From Akebia trifoliata (taxonomy: Eukaryota; Streptophyta; Magnoliopsida; Ranunculales; Lardizabalaceae), in assembly GCA_017979445.1 (NCBI GenBank), contig CM030714.1:4898001-4962000 (forward strand): DNA of 64,000 nucleotides. Direction: 5' to 3'. The translations under genes and the position numbers were made by a program. Positions 32,809-45,045 of the stretch are shown piece after piece (the stretch's first letter is position 1; each line of letters begins with the position of its first letter). Below the pieces are notes generated by a model. That model was not told the DNA's origin and did no database searches. It saw only the letters and a list, made by a program, of their open reading frames with translations.

Positions 32809-35800
32809 ATGGCGAATTCAGAAAAACCCACAACCGATACAGGGTTTGATTCTTTAACCGATCGGTTTAAAGGGGCTTTGATTTTCGAGAACAACAAACC
32901 AGATTTCAAAGAACTCGACCTGGGTTCGCCAGTTTCTCCTCTTCGAACCACTCGTAATAGTGTTGGTGGTGGTGGTGTCGCCACTACTAGCAGTAGTTCT
33001 AGCTCTTCTGGTTCATTTTCTGGGAAAACTGGAACAAACCCAGTTATTAGAAGATCTGATGGTGGTGGAAACAATCATTCAGGAGAGCTCTCGATGTCGG
33101 TCGAAAGCAGTCCGACTGCATCTGAAAATCACAGATCCGTCGCCACAATTCGTGATTCAAAACCGGGTCATGGGAGATCAAATTCTACTGGTTCCCCATT
33201 AATCTATTCGGGTGGAAATGGGGGGTTGGGTTCGGTTACTTCTCCATGTTTGAATGCTCTTCCAACCGGGAACATTTGCCCATCTGGAAAGATTTTGAAG
33301 ACGGGAATGGTCAATCGAAATTCATCACGAAGCGATGTGCTAGGGTCAGGAACGAGGAATTATGGACACGGAAGTATAATGCGATCCTCCCCTGCAGGGA
33401 AAGGCGAATCGAGTGTGGGAAATGTGACGGGAAACATACAATTTGCGGGGGAATCGGTAACGGTGAAGAGGGCAATGGGGAGTTTTGATGCAGAGGAGGT
33501 CAAGAGAGCAGGAAATGAGAAGTATAAAAGAGGGAATTTTGTTGATGCATTGTGTTTGTATGATCGAGCTATTGCGATCTCGCCTGAAAATGCAGCTTAT
33601 CGAAGTAATAGGGCAGCAGCATTGACTGGGCTTGGAAGGTTGGGAGAGGCGGTGAGAGAGTGTGAGGAGGCGGTGAGGTTGGATCCGGGTTACGGGAGGG
33701 CGCATCAGCGATTGGCTTCTTTGCATCTTAGGTGAGTGGAGGAGTCATTATTGTTTCCCTTGTAATTATAGGTTTTTGGATTTTTAGTTAAAAATGTTAT
33801 TTTTCTCAATGTGTTAATATGTGGGTGAATCATGAATGTGATTTATTGGTGCCATGATCTACATTATGTTTGTTTTGTGTTTCTCATTGGTTTGATTAGT
33901 GAAGATCTGGTTTTTGTGCCGGTGATCTCTCTTTATGTGATTATTGCTTTTTTGTTTGTTGTGGTTCTTGTCTTTGTTTATCTTCCTGTTACTGTCTTAT
34001 GTTGTTATAAATTTAGATTGGTGATCTTTAGCTGTTTTGAAAGAAAAATAGGAGGAATATGAACACACTTGAGTATTAATCTGTAGAACAAGGCTTCGAT
34101 GATGATGATTTTAATCTGTTTAGCTATGATCAATAGTTGTTTCTTTGTTTTCCTCTGATGTTTGAATGATTTAGAAAAATGGGTATTCTTTGATTTTATG
34201 AATGAATGATTTCATGATCTTCTCTTTGATTTGTTTTGTTGCTTTGGGATTAGTTTAGGATTCATAGGATGTCTCTGTAGTACAAAGAACATTGTTTAGT
34301 TCTCTATGCATTTTTAGATTTTTTTTTTTTCCATTTAAACGAATGGGATTTCATTGTTCTTCGTGCATTATTCTATCGAGCAATCTGAGTTGATAAGGGT
34401 TACACGAACCTGTTTTTCTACAGATTAGGGCAAGTTGAGAATGCCCGTAGGCACCTTTGTATCTCAGGACATCAACACGATCCAGCTGAATTACAAAAGT
34501 TGCAGTCAATGGAGAAGCATCTGAACAGATGTACCGATGCCCGGAAGATTGGTGATTGGAAGAGTGCTTTGAGGGAAGCTGACGCAGCCATTGCTACTGG
34601 TGCAGACTCTTCTCCACAAGTAAAACCCTCAGCCCCAATTATTATTTTTATCTATCTGAGCTATTGATTTAGATGTAAAGAGAAGAAATATCGGATGTTC
34701 TGAATTGGTTGGTTGGAATGGAATTTACAGATCTTTGCATGTAAAGTAGAAGCCTATCTGAAGCTCCATCAACTTGAGGCTGCAGACACCAGCCTAGGAA
34801 ACATACCAAAATTCGACTCATGTCCTCTCTCCTGCTTACAGTCCAAATTCTTTGGAATGCTCTCCGAATCGTACCTCTTCTTTGTTCAAGCCCAAGTTGA
34901 TATGGCATTCGGAAGGTGAGCACAAAAATATAAATTCCATTAAGAGACATAGCTAATGATCTCGTGGTGGTGAGTGAGAATTGATTATGGTTATGTCTTG
35001 TAGGTTTCAGAATGCCGTTGCGGCTGCTGAGAAGGCCGGGAAGATTGATCCCCAAAACATTGAGATCGCTGTGGTGCTGAACAATGTGAGGTTGGTGGCT
35101 AGAGCTCGTGCCCATGGTAACGATCTCTTCAATTCTGGCAAGTTTGCTGAAGCCCGCTCGGCTTATGGGGAAGGTCTGAAGTACGCTCCTTCCAATTCTG
35201 TTCTCTATTGCAATCGAGCAGCATGTTGGTCTAAGCTTGGACAATGGGAAAGATCCGTCGAAGATTGCAACCAAGCCCTTAGGATCCAACCAAATTACAC
35301 CAAGGCCCTTCTTCGACGGGCTGCATCCAATGATAAGGTGAATTGTTTTTTCTATGCTTTTGTGAACTTCAATTTTCTTATTTGCATATTTTCAGTTTAA
35401 CGCATGGTCACCAAGTCGGGGTTCGAGAATAAGTCATCAAGGGGAAAATTCGGAAAAATCGGGAAACATCAGGAAAATCGATTTAGGGTTAGGGCTGGGT
35501 AATTGTTCCTACTAAGGGGGTGTTCTAATATTATATCGTCAAGTCCCATATTCAACTACAATAATAAATCATCAATCCCCATATTGATATCATTCATGTA
35601 TCATCAACAAGAACCCACAAATCCTATATATTCAAGGTTTATGCTATTTAAAATATGAAAAAGATCACTATCATGAGTTCGAGTTAGGATTCATTAACTG
35701 ATCAAAAGCATCAAATCAATGTCCTCATTATTTTACATATTATCCATGATTCATGAAGTTTATGATTTCATCACGAAGTTCGTAAAAGTTGTCGTATTGA

Positions 35801-36555
35801 AAAAGTCAACAATTTAATCATGATTTTTTCAATAAGTCGGAGAATTTGGTGACTATATTCTTACAGTGTTGCGTCTTGTTTTTCGGTGGGTTATTTTAGC
35901 TTGAGCGGTGGGCGGAATCCGTAAGAGACTATGAAGTCTTGAGGAGGGAACTTCCGGGAGATAACGAGGTAGCGGAATCTCTATTCCATGCCCAAGTGGC
36001 ATTGAAGAAATCCCGTGGGGAGGAAGTCTACAATATGAAGTTTGGTGGTGAAGTGGAAGAAATTTCTGGCCTTGATCAGTTTAGAGCTGCGATATCTTTA
36101 CTTGGTAACCCTTCCCCTCTCGGACTCTTGAGTGTGTTTTTGGATCCTTCATTGTTGCCTTTCTTAGCTCTTTATTTAGTTCCTCCAACTTGAAATCTCA
36201 GGTGTTTCAGTTGTCCTTTTCAAGGCTAGCTCAAACCAGAAATGCGAACATATATCCCCATTTGTGGACACACTATGCGTTAGGTATCCATCTGTGAATT
36301 TTCTCAAGGTTAGTAGTACTCCATAACGATCCGATATATTGTCTCTGATAACTACACGTTAAAGATATTAATTTGACTCCATTGGATGGTATATGATGGA
36401 AGGTGGACGTTGAGGAGAGTGTGGTGGTTGCAAATGCTGAGAATGTCAGAATTGTTCCGACACTCAAAATTTACAAGAACGGTAGCAGAGTAAAGGAGAT
36501 GATATGTCCAAGCCATCAGGTTTTGGAATATTCGGTGAGGCACTATAGTCTCTAA
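32809..36555 (+). CDS. TTL1: TPR repeat-containing thioredoxin-like protein (TTL type)
   Basis: Seven coding exons, 32809-33731, 34424-34619, 34731-34915, 35004-35337, 35900-36104, 36202-36308 and 36403-36555, join in frame to 700 residues, about the family length. An in-frame TTG-led extension upstream is ignored. The Ser/Gly-rich disordered N-terminus has the family signatures [26 protein letters not shown] and [15 protein letters not shown] first TPR block starts near residue 229 ([11 protein letters not shown]). A second lies at about 463-546 ([14 protein letters not shown]). A thioredoxin-like domain fills about 614-700 ([15 protein letters not shown]). The active site keeps only the second cysteine of CxxC, as in other TTL proteins, so redox activity is doubtful. 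Arabidopsis TTLs scaffold brassinosteroid signalling and act in ABA/osmotic-stress responses and cellulose synthesis. The numeral 1 is the closest remembered match, not proven orthology. Confidence 0.95.
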
Positions 36556-36926
36556 AGCAACGACGGTCTATTCTTTTCTTTCCTTCACATTCTCCTCCAT
36601 GGACCCAGTCCTTGACATATTTGGGATGCTCGTCGCCAAATCTTGGAAGGGTCATCAGTTATCTATTAGAAAACCAGAATAATTTTAGAACCAAAACCAG
36701 ATGAAACCTAGTAAGGCAACTTAGTTTCTTTTGTAGTAGTTATTCATTCTTTCCATTTTCATTGCTGTCTGGGTATTATTATCCTCCATCCCATCTTTTT
36801 CCATTTTCTTTCTTTCTTTCTTTCTGTTTTTATAAAGATGGCCAGCATCATCATTCTTGTTGTCTCCCCACTTCCCCCTCCTAAAAAAGCTGAGAAAGAT
36901 GTACACACTTCAATTAGTTCTTTGTT

Positions 36927-36953
<27 letters not shown>
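36927..36953 (+). repeat. (AG)n microsatellite in TTL 3' flank
   Basis: A perfect AG run of 13 units or so lies about 370 bp after the stop codon, probably in or near the 3' UTR. A second GA tract lies in the 5' leader of the same gene. Confidence 0.9.
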
Positions 36954-36957
<4 letters not shown>

Positions 36958-36959
36958 GT

Positions 36960-39900
36960 ACATGTATGTATATGTTAGATACCAAAAATTATTGGTTGGA
37001 AGCCCTTGGTGGGTACAATTTGGTTAGTGAGAGGAGGGTCATGATTTTTGTTATTGATGTTGTTGCTTCTGCTCTACCATTTCATGAATAAAAATTCTCA
37101 AATTTTTTCATGTCCCTTCTCTCTCTCTCTATTATATGTTTCATATCTATCATTCATTATAGTTTCCACAAAAAAAAAAAAAAAAAGTTTAAATTTGAAG
37201 ATATTTTGCCATTTCTCAATTCTCATTGTAGATGCTTTAGAGTTTTCCATGATGTTTCTTATCTGTCAAAGTAGTACAAAAATTTTATTTTGGAAAAATT
37301 ATTAATTTTACTTAATTTTCATTTCCATTGGATTTGCATGTAGGATATGTCATTGAATTCATCTGCACATTCTGATTCTTTCTAACAAATTACTTGCTTA
37401 TGTAGCAAATTAAAAAAAAATTCATCCATATGTAGGGTCATTTCACTATAAATTAAATTGATGAGGGGCACTTGAGTCATTTCACTAGGAGGATATGCAG
37501 TAGAGAAAGATCTCTGACAGGTATTTGGAGAGAGTTGGGACTACATCGGGATGAGTCGTTGGATTGCATTTATTACTGCTACATTTGAAACACACAAACT
37601 GAGAGAGGGAGAGATTTTTTATTATTATTTTTCTAACTTAAATTCGGAGTTTTGTAGAGTTAGAAAGAAATGTAAGTAATGGGTACAAAGAGAGATTGTA
37701 CTCCATTTTGTTTTTCTCCTTCAATGAAAGGTGCACAAAACCCTTCCTTCACACGACACAGGCCATTTAAGTCTTACTACCTTGCGCCTGGTGGTCCACA
37801 ATTCCACAACCCCCCACAATTGTGGTGACTCCTCTGGGTTTATTGTTTTCTTGTGGGGCAGTATAGGGAAAGGAACAGTTTTGGACTATAGTTTGACATT
37901 GGGTTCGATCCACATCATGCTAAGCCCTACCACGGTCCGGTCCGGTCTGATCCCTAAGGAATCGGGTTTTGCCTGAGGTTCATAGGGATGTCAATGGGCT
38001 GGACCAGCCTGAATCCAATTATTATGTATATAATTGAATCCATGACCCTCTTGGTTAGAGAAGTCACACAAACTGCCTTTTAAGAAGTATAATTAATTTG
38101 TTTTCATATAAAATATTTTATATATAAAGCAATGTTTAAAATTAGACCAATCGATGACTTGTATGATTGATCAAGTCAGTCCAAAGTGACATGACCGTTG
38201 GGTCAAACCAGTCAGACCAAAAACTGAATTTTTATTTGAGTATTTTAGTTTCTTCTCAAAATCAGGTTACTTCAACTTAAAATCATGATCCAATGTCATA
38301 GGATGTTAGTTGCACGATATCAAGAACTTTTACATTACAAAAATTAAATAAAAGAAAAATATCATTGATAGATTTGATTTTCAAATCGAGTAAAATAATA
38401 ATAATAATAAAATTATTTATTTTAAATCTGATCTAAGCATGAATTTTAGAGGGTTGTAGTTTTATTTTTCTAATGTAATAATTCATTTGGACTCATTAGT
38501 TAAATTTTTATTATGTTTAATCATTTTTCATTAATATAAAGATAAGACCTTAGGTCAAGGGGGGCATATAATAAGTTCAAAACACAGTGGGCATCTCAAA
38601 TATTCATCAAATTGTAATAAATTCAAGATAATAAATTTAATTGGTGGATATAAAAAATATATTGATAAAAAAAAGTATATATATATTAGGCCTCCAAGGT
38701 CAAGGGTGGGTCAGCCCCCTGTTATGGTTCATGGATATGGTCTCATCCTCTCTCCATGGACTGATCTGAATTCTAAACCATAGAAAGTCTGACCCATATA
38801 AAGGTACAGTTAGCCCTAGATTTGAGGGCTACGATAGTAGTATAGTACTACTACTACTATATATATGCATCTGTGCTATAATAACGACAAAAAGAAGAAA
38901 CTAAAAAGAAGTTAAAAATGATGAGAGAGGAGGGTGTAAGTGTAAGGATGGATCAAAGGCAGAGATGATGATGATGGTGATGATGATGATGATGGTCATG
39001 GCTAATGAATGGTACAGAAAGTACATGAGGCGTACTCTAGCCAAAACCTAGCTACTAGACTACAACGCGTGCATGTTGTGCCAGACTGACTAACTACAGT
39101 GGAAAGAGATAAGTTTTTGAAAAAAAAATAGCCGTTATGAGTCTCATTTATACGGACATCTCTATGTCAGAAATCAGAACCCCTTTCCCTTTGCATGGTA
39201 GTGTTATGCTTTCTATCTTTTTATTCCAATTTTACCCTTTATGATTTTTGGGGTGTGTAGGGGAGTTGTTGGTGTTTGGATGCATGGATGAACTCACTCT
39301 TACTTAATAAAGGGGAGTTGGTGTTTAACCAAATCTAAATGTTTGGGGTTAAGACTTTGTTAAAGATGATGATGGTGGTGTTTGGATCCAAGGATACACA
39401 ATTGACAAGAGGAATATGAAGCTAATGCATAACATCTTTAGATTAATCGATTTCACGATAAAACAAACAAATCAATTGGGTGTATAATATAACATTTTTT
39501 CTTTATTCTCTCCATTGTTCTTTTTTTTTTTAACCAAGCAAGCAGAGTGTTGTAATCAATGTAGCGTGAGATTTGAACATAAGTTGTGGATGATCAACAC
39601 TCCACACACCTTTACCAACTTTTAGTTAAGTTTGAACCATCTGAGTTTTTTGTTTTTCTTTTTTTAACGACGAAGTGTCCGAACTTACGTCCGACTAAGC
39701 ACTACATCAAAAATGCAATATTAACGTGCACCACCTCACAAGTATGATTGTTAATAGGCCGAGTTTTGGCTCAATCTGCCAATCATGGATTGGGCTTGGG
39801 TAGTCTTACAAGGCTCGTAGGCGGATCAATTTTCAGTCGGGTGGGTTCCTCCCTTATATAGGCTTGAATACTTATGTCTCGGGCTTGGACATAGGTGTTT

Positions 39901-40317
39901 TTGTTTCATTCGTCCCGACACATTGAACCGTTCGAACTTAGTCATAACCTTTTGTAAGAATCCCTTAATTTCTCTATCCAAAATTCCATTATCTACTAAT
40001 CGATACTTGAATATAAAAGTAAATAAAGTCCTAAGGTTGGATGTGAGATATAAAATTTTTACATGAGGTTGAAGATGGCTGATTTTAACATCACTAAGGT
40101 CAAGGGGGCATGTCATGAGTTTGAAACCATAGGGGTATCTCAGGTATTTGCGTAATTGTGGAGGTGTTTGTCTAAATCACAAAGAAAAGAAAGAAAAATA
40201 AAACACTCACAATTTAAGGGTGAAAAAAACAATGGGCCCGCCCAAGATTGGGCATCATTGGAGTGTGGAGTGGTCCATTTATTCCATACATTGCTGAAAA
40301 AAATTATGAGAGATTCT
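36960..40317. other. Intergenic, no gene recognised
   Basis: It contains a GATGAT trinucleotide-rich stretch (about 38966-38996), a small TAGTAGTA palindrome (about 38836-38862), a short Au-SINE-like end (about 39663-39710) and possible GGGTGTCAATGGGCTGG-type element ends near 37987. Open frames at 37731-37976 (+) and 39826-40116 (-) have no recognisable family. Confidence 0.5.
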
Positions 40318-40413
40318 TGCCACACCAGCTTTTGCTAACGCACCCATTTCATACGTAAATCACCAAAGATTAGCACACATCTTGAGGTGGCATTAGCAAA
40401 AGTTGGTGAGGCA
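40318..40413. mobile_element. Small foldback MITE
   Basis: TTGCCACACCAGCTTTTGCTA at the left is mirrored by TAGCAAAAGTTGGTGAGGCAA at the right. The unit is about 96 bp. A diverged or truncated relative is near 27118. Confidence 0.7.
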
Positions 40414-40851
40414 ATATCAGCTCTCAAAATTATTAATCTACCCAATTATTTTGAATGGAAAATGACAATACAAGTCTAGCATGAAGTCAGACTATCAGGA
40501 CCTCAACACGACATTTCTATTGTGTCCATCGATAGCATCATTTTGGGGTTGATGTGATGATAATGTGCTACGAACTAAACGGATCATTTATTTCAGTTCT
40601 AAGTCAATTATGATTAGTAACCATTGATTTATGTTTCAATACATATAGCTATATAATCGATTTGATTTTTGTTGGATAGTTAAGAAATAAATTGTTCATA
40701 TAATGAATGCAACAGAGATTATTATACTAAGATGGATAAATGGTAAGGCTAATAATTTAAAAAAAAATTATAATACTCAAAAAATTTTAATAGAAAATAA
40801 TTAAAGAAAATATGCTTGATATAGTTTCAATATGCACAATATCAAAGAGTG

Positions 40852-41406
40852 ACATGTTGCACATAGGGATCATAAAAGGGAGATACTAAGCTCCGATCCT
40901 AGAGACTTGAGGAGAGAATCCAATCTACCATGCATCACTTCCTAATAAGCTCGGGGAGTGGAAAGTTGGATGTATGGGAAAACCAACTCTAGAACTCTGA
41001 GCGATAGGTCGAAGTATGGAGGATTCGGTCAGTCAAATCCCAAAGGGTTGGGGATCTAGCTATATTCGCGAAGATCAAGGGAGATCCTCAAACTTGAGGG
41101 GTGAACATCTGTGAAATAATGGACAGATACATCCTTGATAGAAAGGAATTACCGAAATTGCAAAAAGAGAGAATTTAAGAAGTTGGGGAAGATCCTAGGG
41201 CTGGGATCTCTATAAATACAAGGGGAGGTGGCGCGAAAAAGATATGCAATTCTCTCTTCAAAAAACCTAAAATACATTTTGTATTAAGGTCCTGACTTGG
41301 TTGTTAGAGAGGTATTGTTCCAGGCACACCCAGGAGTATAAGTGGAGAAAATCAATCGTCCAGTGGGGATCTCGAGGTAGTGTACATTTTTGCATCTACA
41401 ATCATC
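40852..41406 (+). mobile_element. Possible solo LTR
   Basis: This GC-richer block in AT-rich surroundings contains a promoter-like CTCTATAAATACAAGG (about 41209), then an R/U5-like stretch, and can be bounded by TG at 40852 and CA near 41406. This is the general layout of an LTR. I found no matching 5-bp target duplication, primer binding site or gag/pol sequence, so this is tentative. Confidence 0.35.
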
Positions 41407-41735
41407 ACTAAGGAGTGTTTTGTTACAAGTAAGGTATATAAAAGAACAAAAGTGGGCCAACAATGACATAAATAGAGATTTACACACTAGACCCTTTTTC
41501 CCTTTTATTTTGGCCTCATTTTCTTCCCTTCTTTCTTATTGTAAATCCATAAATGGTTATAGTTGTTTCGATAATTCAAGACTTTAACAATGGCTCTTAC
41601 CTTGGTTGTTAGAACACAGTTGGTTTGTAGGTTTTCATTACTCAGATACCATCATTGCTGCTGCTCTGAAAAAGAAAAAAAAAAAAGTTCACAATCCGTA
41701 ATTTTATAATTTTTTTAAATAATTAAAAAAAAAAT
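41407..41735. other. Intergenic, no gene recognised
   Basis: AT-rich with A-runs near 41674-41686. Nothing was recognised. Confidence 0.5.
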
Positions 41736-41945
41736 TCGGCTTATCGTGGGTATCTCCACCCTTCAAGTGAGATTATTCCCACGCATCGCCCCCTTAAAAA
41801 GTCCTACATGCAACTGGTTGAGTTGAAGGTCAAGAGGGTGGCCCCAAGGAATTCATTGCTTCATGGGATTTCAAACTTTTGACCCACTCTTCCTGAGGAG
41901 CGTATCAAAGGCTCAGCTTGCCACTTGGCCAACCCCTTAGGATTA
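41736..41945 (+). repeat. Dispersed repeat, copy 2 (partner at 18233)
   Basis: It is collinear with 18233-18440 and shares CTGGTTGAGTTGA, GTGGCCCCAAGGAATTCATTG-like and CTCTTCCTGAGGAGCGT blocks, with small gaps. Confidence 0.7.
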
Positions 41946-42348
41946 AATAACTTAAAAAAAATGTTTATTCAAAAGATCATAAAAATTCTTATTACACCTT
42001 AGAAACATAAGGGATGATAAGTTTAGAAAGTTTGCGTAGTCAAATTTTTATAATTCTCTTCAATTCTTGTGAATAGTTCTGACAGAAATTGAGACTAGTT
42101 CAACAACAGTGCAACTGTCCAACAAATCTAATAAATTTCTGTCCAAATCATGTTGGAATTCAATAAAACATGGACCACAATTATAGCACAGAGCTTGCAA
42201 AACACGAGTGATCTTAGAAAACAATACCATGATTTATAATATTGAATGGTACCCTGGTAAATGATATTTATCAGCCTTATCATCCTAAGGTTCAAGCCCA
42301 TGGACAATCTCTGAGATTCCATACGGACGAATCTTGAGGACCACCAAC

Positions 42349-42746
42349 TAGGGGTGCAACTTAGGCTTGGGTTGGGTTATATGGAAAATGAGTTGGGCCT
42401 AGGCTAGGAAATCTCAATCCGAATTGAATTCAGGTTGAGTGCAAATTTATTTACTAGTGATTTAAATTTTTTGTATTGTATTTATTTTTAAGGATATAAA
42501 ATAAAATTTATGTGTTGATCAAAATGAAATTTGACTTGCTCAATGAGCCCAACTCATCCCCAACTCGTCCAACCCATCCAAAATTACATAACTTGCTAAC
42601 TTGAACTCAAACTGATTTTAAAAGCTCAATCTTAGTTTGAGTTTGGGTTAATAAGCTCTAACCAGATAGTCAGGTTGAGTTGAGCTCAGATTGAGGGTTC
42701 TACAACTTAGGTTGACCCTCCAACTTGCCCAGGTTGCAGTCCTACC
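42349..42746. mobile_element. Probable MITE with GGGTGCAAC-type ends
   Basis: The left end TAGGGGTGCAACTTAGGCTTG is loosely mirrored by CCCAGGTTGCAGTCCTACC at the right. The interior has mirrored GGTTGGGTT/AACCCAAC blocks. It resembles the unit at 23481-23994. Boundaries are approximate. Confidence 0.45.
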
Positions 42747-44175
42747 ACCAACGGCCTAGGGTAAGGGTCCCATTAATTAATATTGCTTGGCTCCTATCTG
42801 TATCGGTTATTAGTAAGGGTTGGTATGTCTTTAATATAAACAAGTTGACTCAATAAACAAATATATAATTTGAAGAAGAAAGAAAGATTAATGTAAATTA
42901 ACTTGCTACCATGTTCATAGATTCTAATTCTTTACCAATTGCATTAATTAATTAGAAGAAAAAAATGTATCAAATACTTAATACTATTATGTAATTATCT
43001 TGTATTATCTAGGGGGTACGCTGAGCTGTGGGGCGCAGGGAGCCTCGTCCCTTGCCAGGTCAGAAAGGGCTATTATGTAATTTTTTTTCTTTTTTCTTTT
43101 TTTTGTGGGGAAGGGAGATAGACATGCTTTCTATGTTTCCATTTTTTGCTAGAGATCTCTAGGACTATAAAATTCAAAGGAAAATTATGATTGGATTTTT
43201 TATCTGATCCATAGATGTAGGCACACTAAAAAAAATTTGTGAGGGCAATAGTGGCGAAAATCTTTATCCCCATTGATATTTGTCCTAATAGCTCTTGTAT
43301 CCTTATAGACTTTGGAAAAATCTTATGGGGACAAGTGTTTTGTGTTTGGTGTGCGATTTTTTGTTCTCTTTGCTGCCTCATTTTGCACAATTAGCTTATT
43401 AGATCTCTTATGGTTAATAATTTTTCTTACCATAGCAAGAGGGCGCCTAGTAGACAAGGACGAGAGTCAAAGCTTGGAGGCCATGGGAGAGGAGAAACAC
43501 TATGTGAAAACTGGAAAATTCAACAGGCCAAATCCCATGAATTTTAGAAATCAAATTTCAACGGCTTAGGCCCATTGAAAGTTTTTATGCTCCCCAAATT
43601 CAACGGCTTAGAGCCAACGAATTTCTCTCATCCTCCATTAATTTGATAATTTTGACCTATTGGAAAAATAATAATTCCACAGCCTTGGACCATCAAATAA
43701 GAGATTTTTTTCTCGCTATGAAAGTCTCCTCTGGTGCCTTCCTCAAAATAATTAGGTGGTGGAAAAACTTCCATTATACCAAGAGGACAACACATAGTAC
43801 AACAACAATTGATTCTAACGAATGGTAGAGCAAGTTCGATAGCTATGTCAAATATTTGAGTGTTTCTTAATAGTCACGAGAAGACTATGTTATAAATGAG
43901 CAATCTAAAATCCTATTTATTTCACATAATAAGGTTTTACATAATCTATAATCTCTAAATGATCAAATCTCGTAAATGAGAGTATATTATCATTTGTCCC
44001 TTACAAGTATCACACCACTATATATATTAAGATGAATGAATGGTAAAACCAAGAAACCAAAAACAAAAACAAAAACAAAAAAGTAGTGTGTTCAAAATAA
44101 TTTTAATAAGACATTAATTAGCATGGAGTATTTAGTATTAGATTGTTCATAATTAAGTTTGTTTGTGAATTAAAT
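42747..44175. other. Intergenic, no gene recognised
   Basis: AT-rich sequence with one GC-rich island near 43011-43070. Open frames at 43312-43569 and 43643-43828 show no known domain. Confidence 0.5.
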
Positions 44176-44334
44176 GCTAGAGGGACTTCAGTGGGACACA
44201 CGGGGACATTTTGACATGGTGGTACACGTATACTCATAGATGTGTTTCTCTGAGATATGAGTAAAACACATCTACGAACATGCGCACGCCACCACATCAA
44301 AGTGTTCCCCTCTAAAGTCACTCTACCACGACTC
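44176..44334. mobile_element. Foldback MITE, distant relative of the 27430 and 50663 elements
   Basis: GCTAGAGGGACTTCAGTGG at the left mirrors CTCTAAAGTCACTCTACC at the right. Inner blocks ACATGGTGGTACACGTAT and ATGCGCACGCCACCACAT pair. The central CATAGATGTGTTTC and AACACATCTACG match the centre of the other two copies. Confidence 0.65.
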
Positions 44335-44924
44335 AAAATAATTACATTTCCACCACTTTTTCCTCTTTTTTTAAGAGGAATGTGTGTGTGTGGGTTGGTG
44401 TTGGTGGGGGGTTAGGTTGACTCTTAGAACCAGATTATTTGAATGGGTGGTCAATTTTTAACATACTGGCAGTTCAAGTGCCGAATCAAGTGAACCTTTT
44501 GACTTTGAATCGATCTAAAATAAGGTAATTTAAGGTAAGGTTCCTTTATCTCAATGTATAAATCTAACTAAATGATGACCTAGTTGGAAGTAAGATTGAG
44601 AAATAAATCAAATTAGACCAGAAATTCAAACCCATTTTGAATATTTGATAACTTGGATATGGATCAAAGATTTGAATTCCACTAACGACCTACTCCGATT
44701 AGGATCCGATCTGATAATTTATAATATTGCCTTTGGATCCATCATTGCCTGATTCGTTCGGGATCCAATTCAATAATATGTGATCAAATTCATTAATTAT
44801 ATTATATCTTTTGATAGTTTAATAAAAGTTAGGACCAATGAGTTAACACCTTTGGGCTTTCGTTTAATAACATGGCCTATTTTTCGTTTAATCCCTCTTC
44901 CTCGAACAAAGCTTACTGAACATG

Positions 44925-45045
44925 GCTTTTAACCCAGTAGTTCGTGGCACTAGATATTAGCAACCAATGGGAGTCAAACTTGAGACCACTGGGGGAGCAG
45001 ACCCCTTGACCTCGAAGTGCTATCACTCAGCTACCCATCAGATGG
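44925..45045 (-). mobile_element. SINE/tRNA-like fragment (antisense)
   Basis: Read on the - strand, it has a box-A-like CTGAGTGATAGCACTTCGAGG and, about 40 bp on, a box-B-like GGTCTCAAGTTTGACTCC. This is a Pol III promoter layout. It is not a complete tRNA cloverleaf. Confidence 0.45.

Noticed and set aside
43312..43828. Two short open frames in the 37-48 kb gene desert
   Set aside because: Neither has a recognised motif, exon-like splice context or support from neighbours.
44925..45045. Intact tRNA gene
   Set aside because: Box A and box B-like sequences are present but no cloverleaf, anticodon arm or acceptor pairing can be built, so it is better explained as a SINE fragment.
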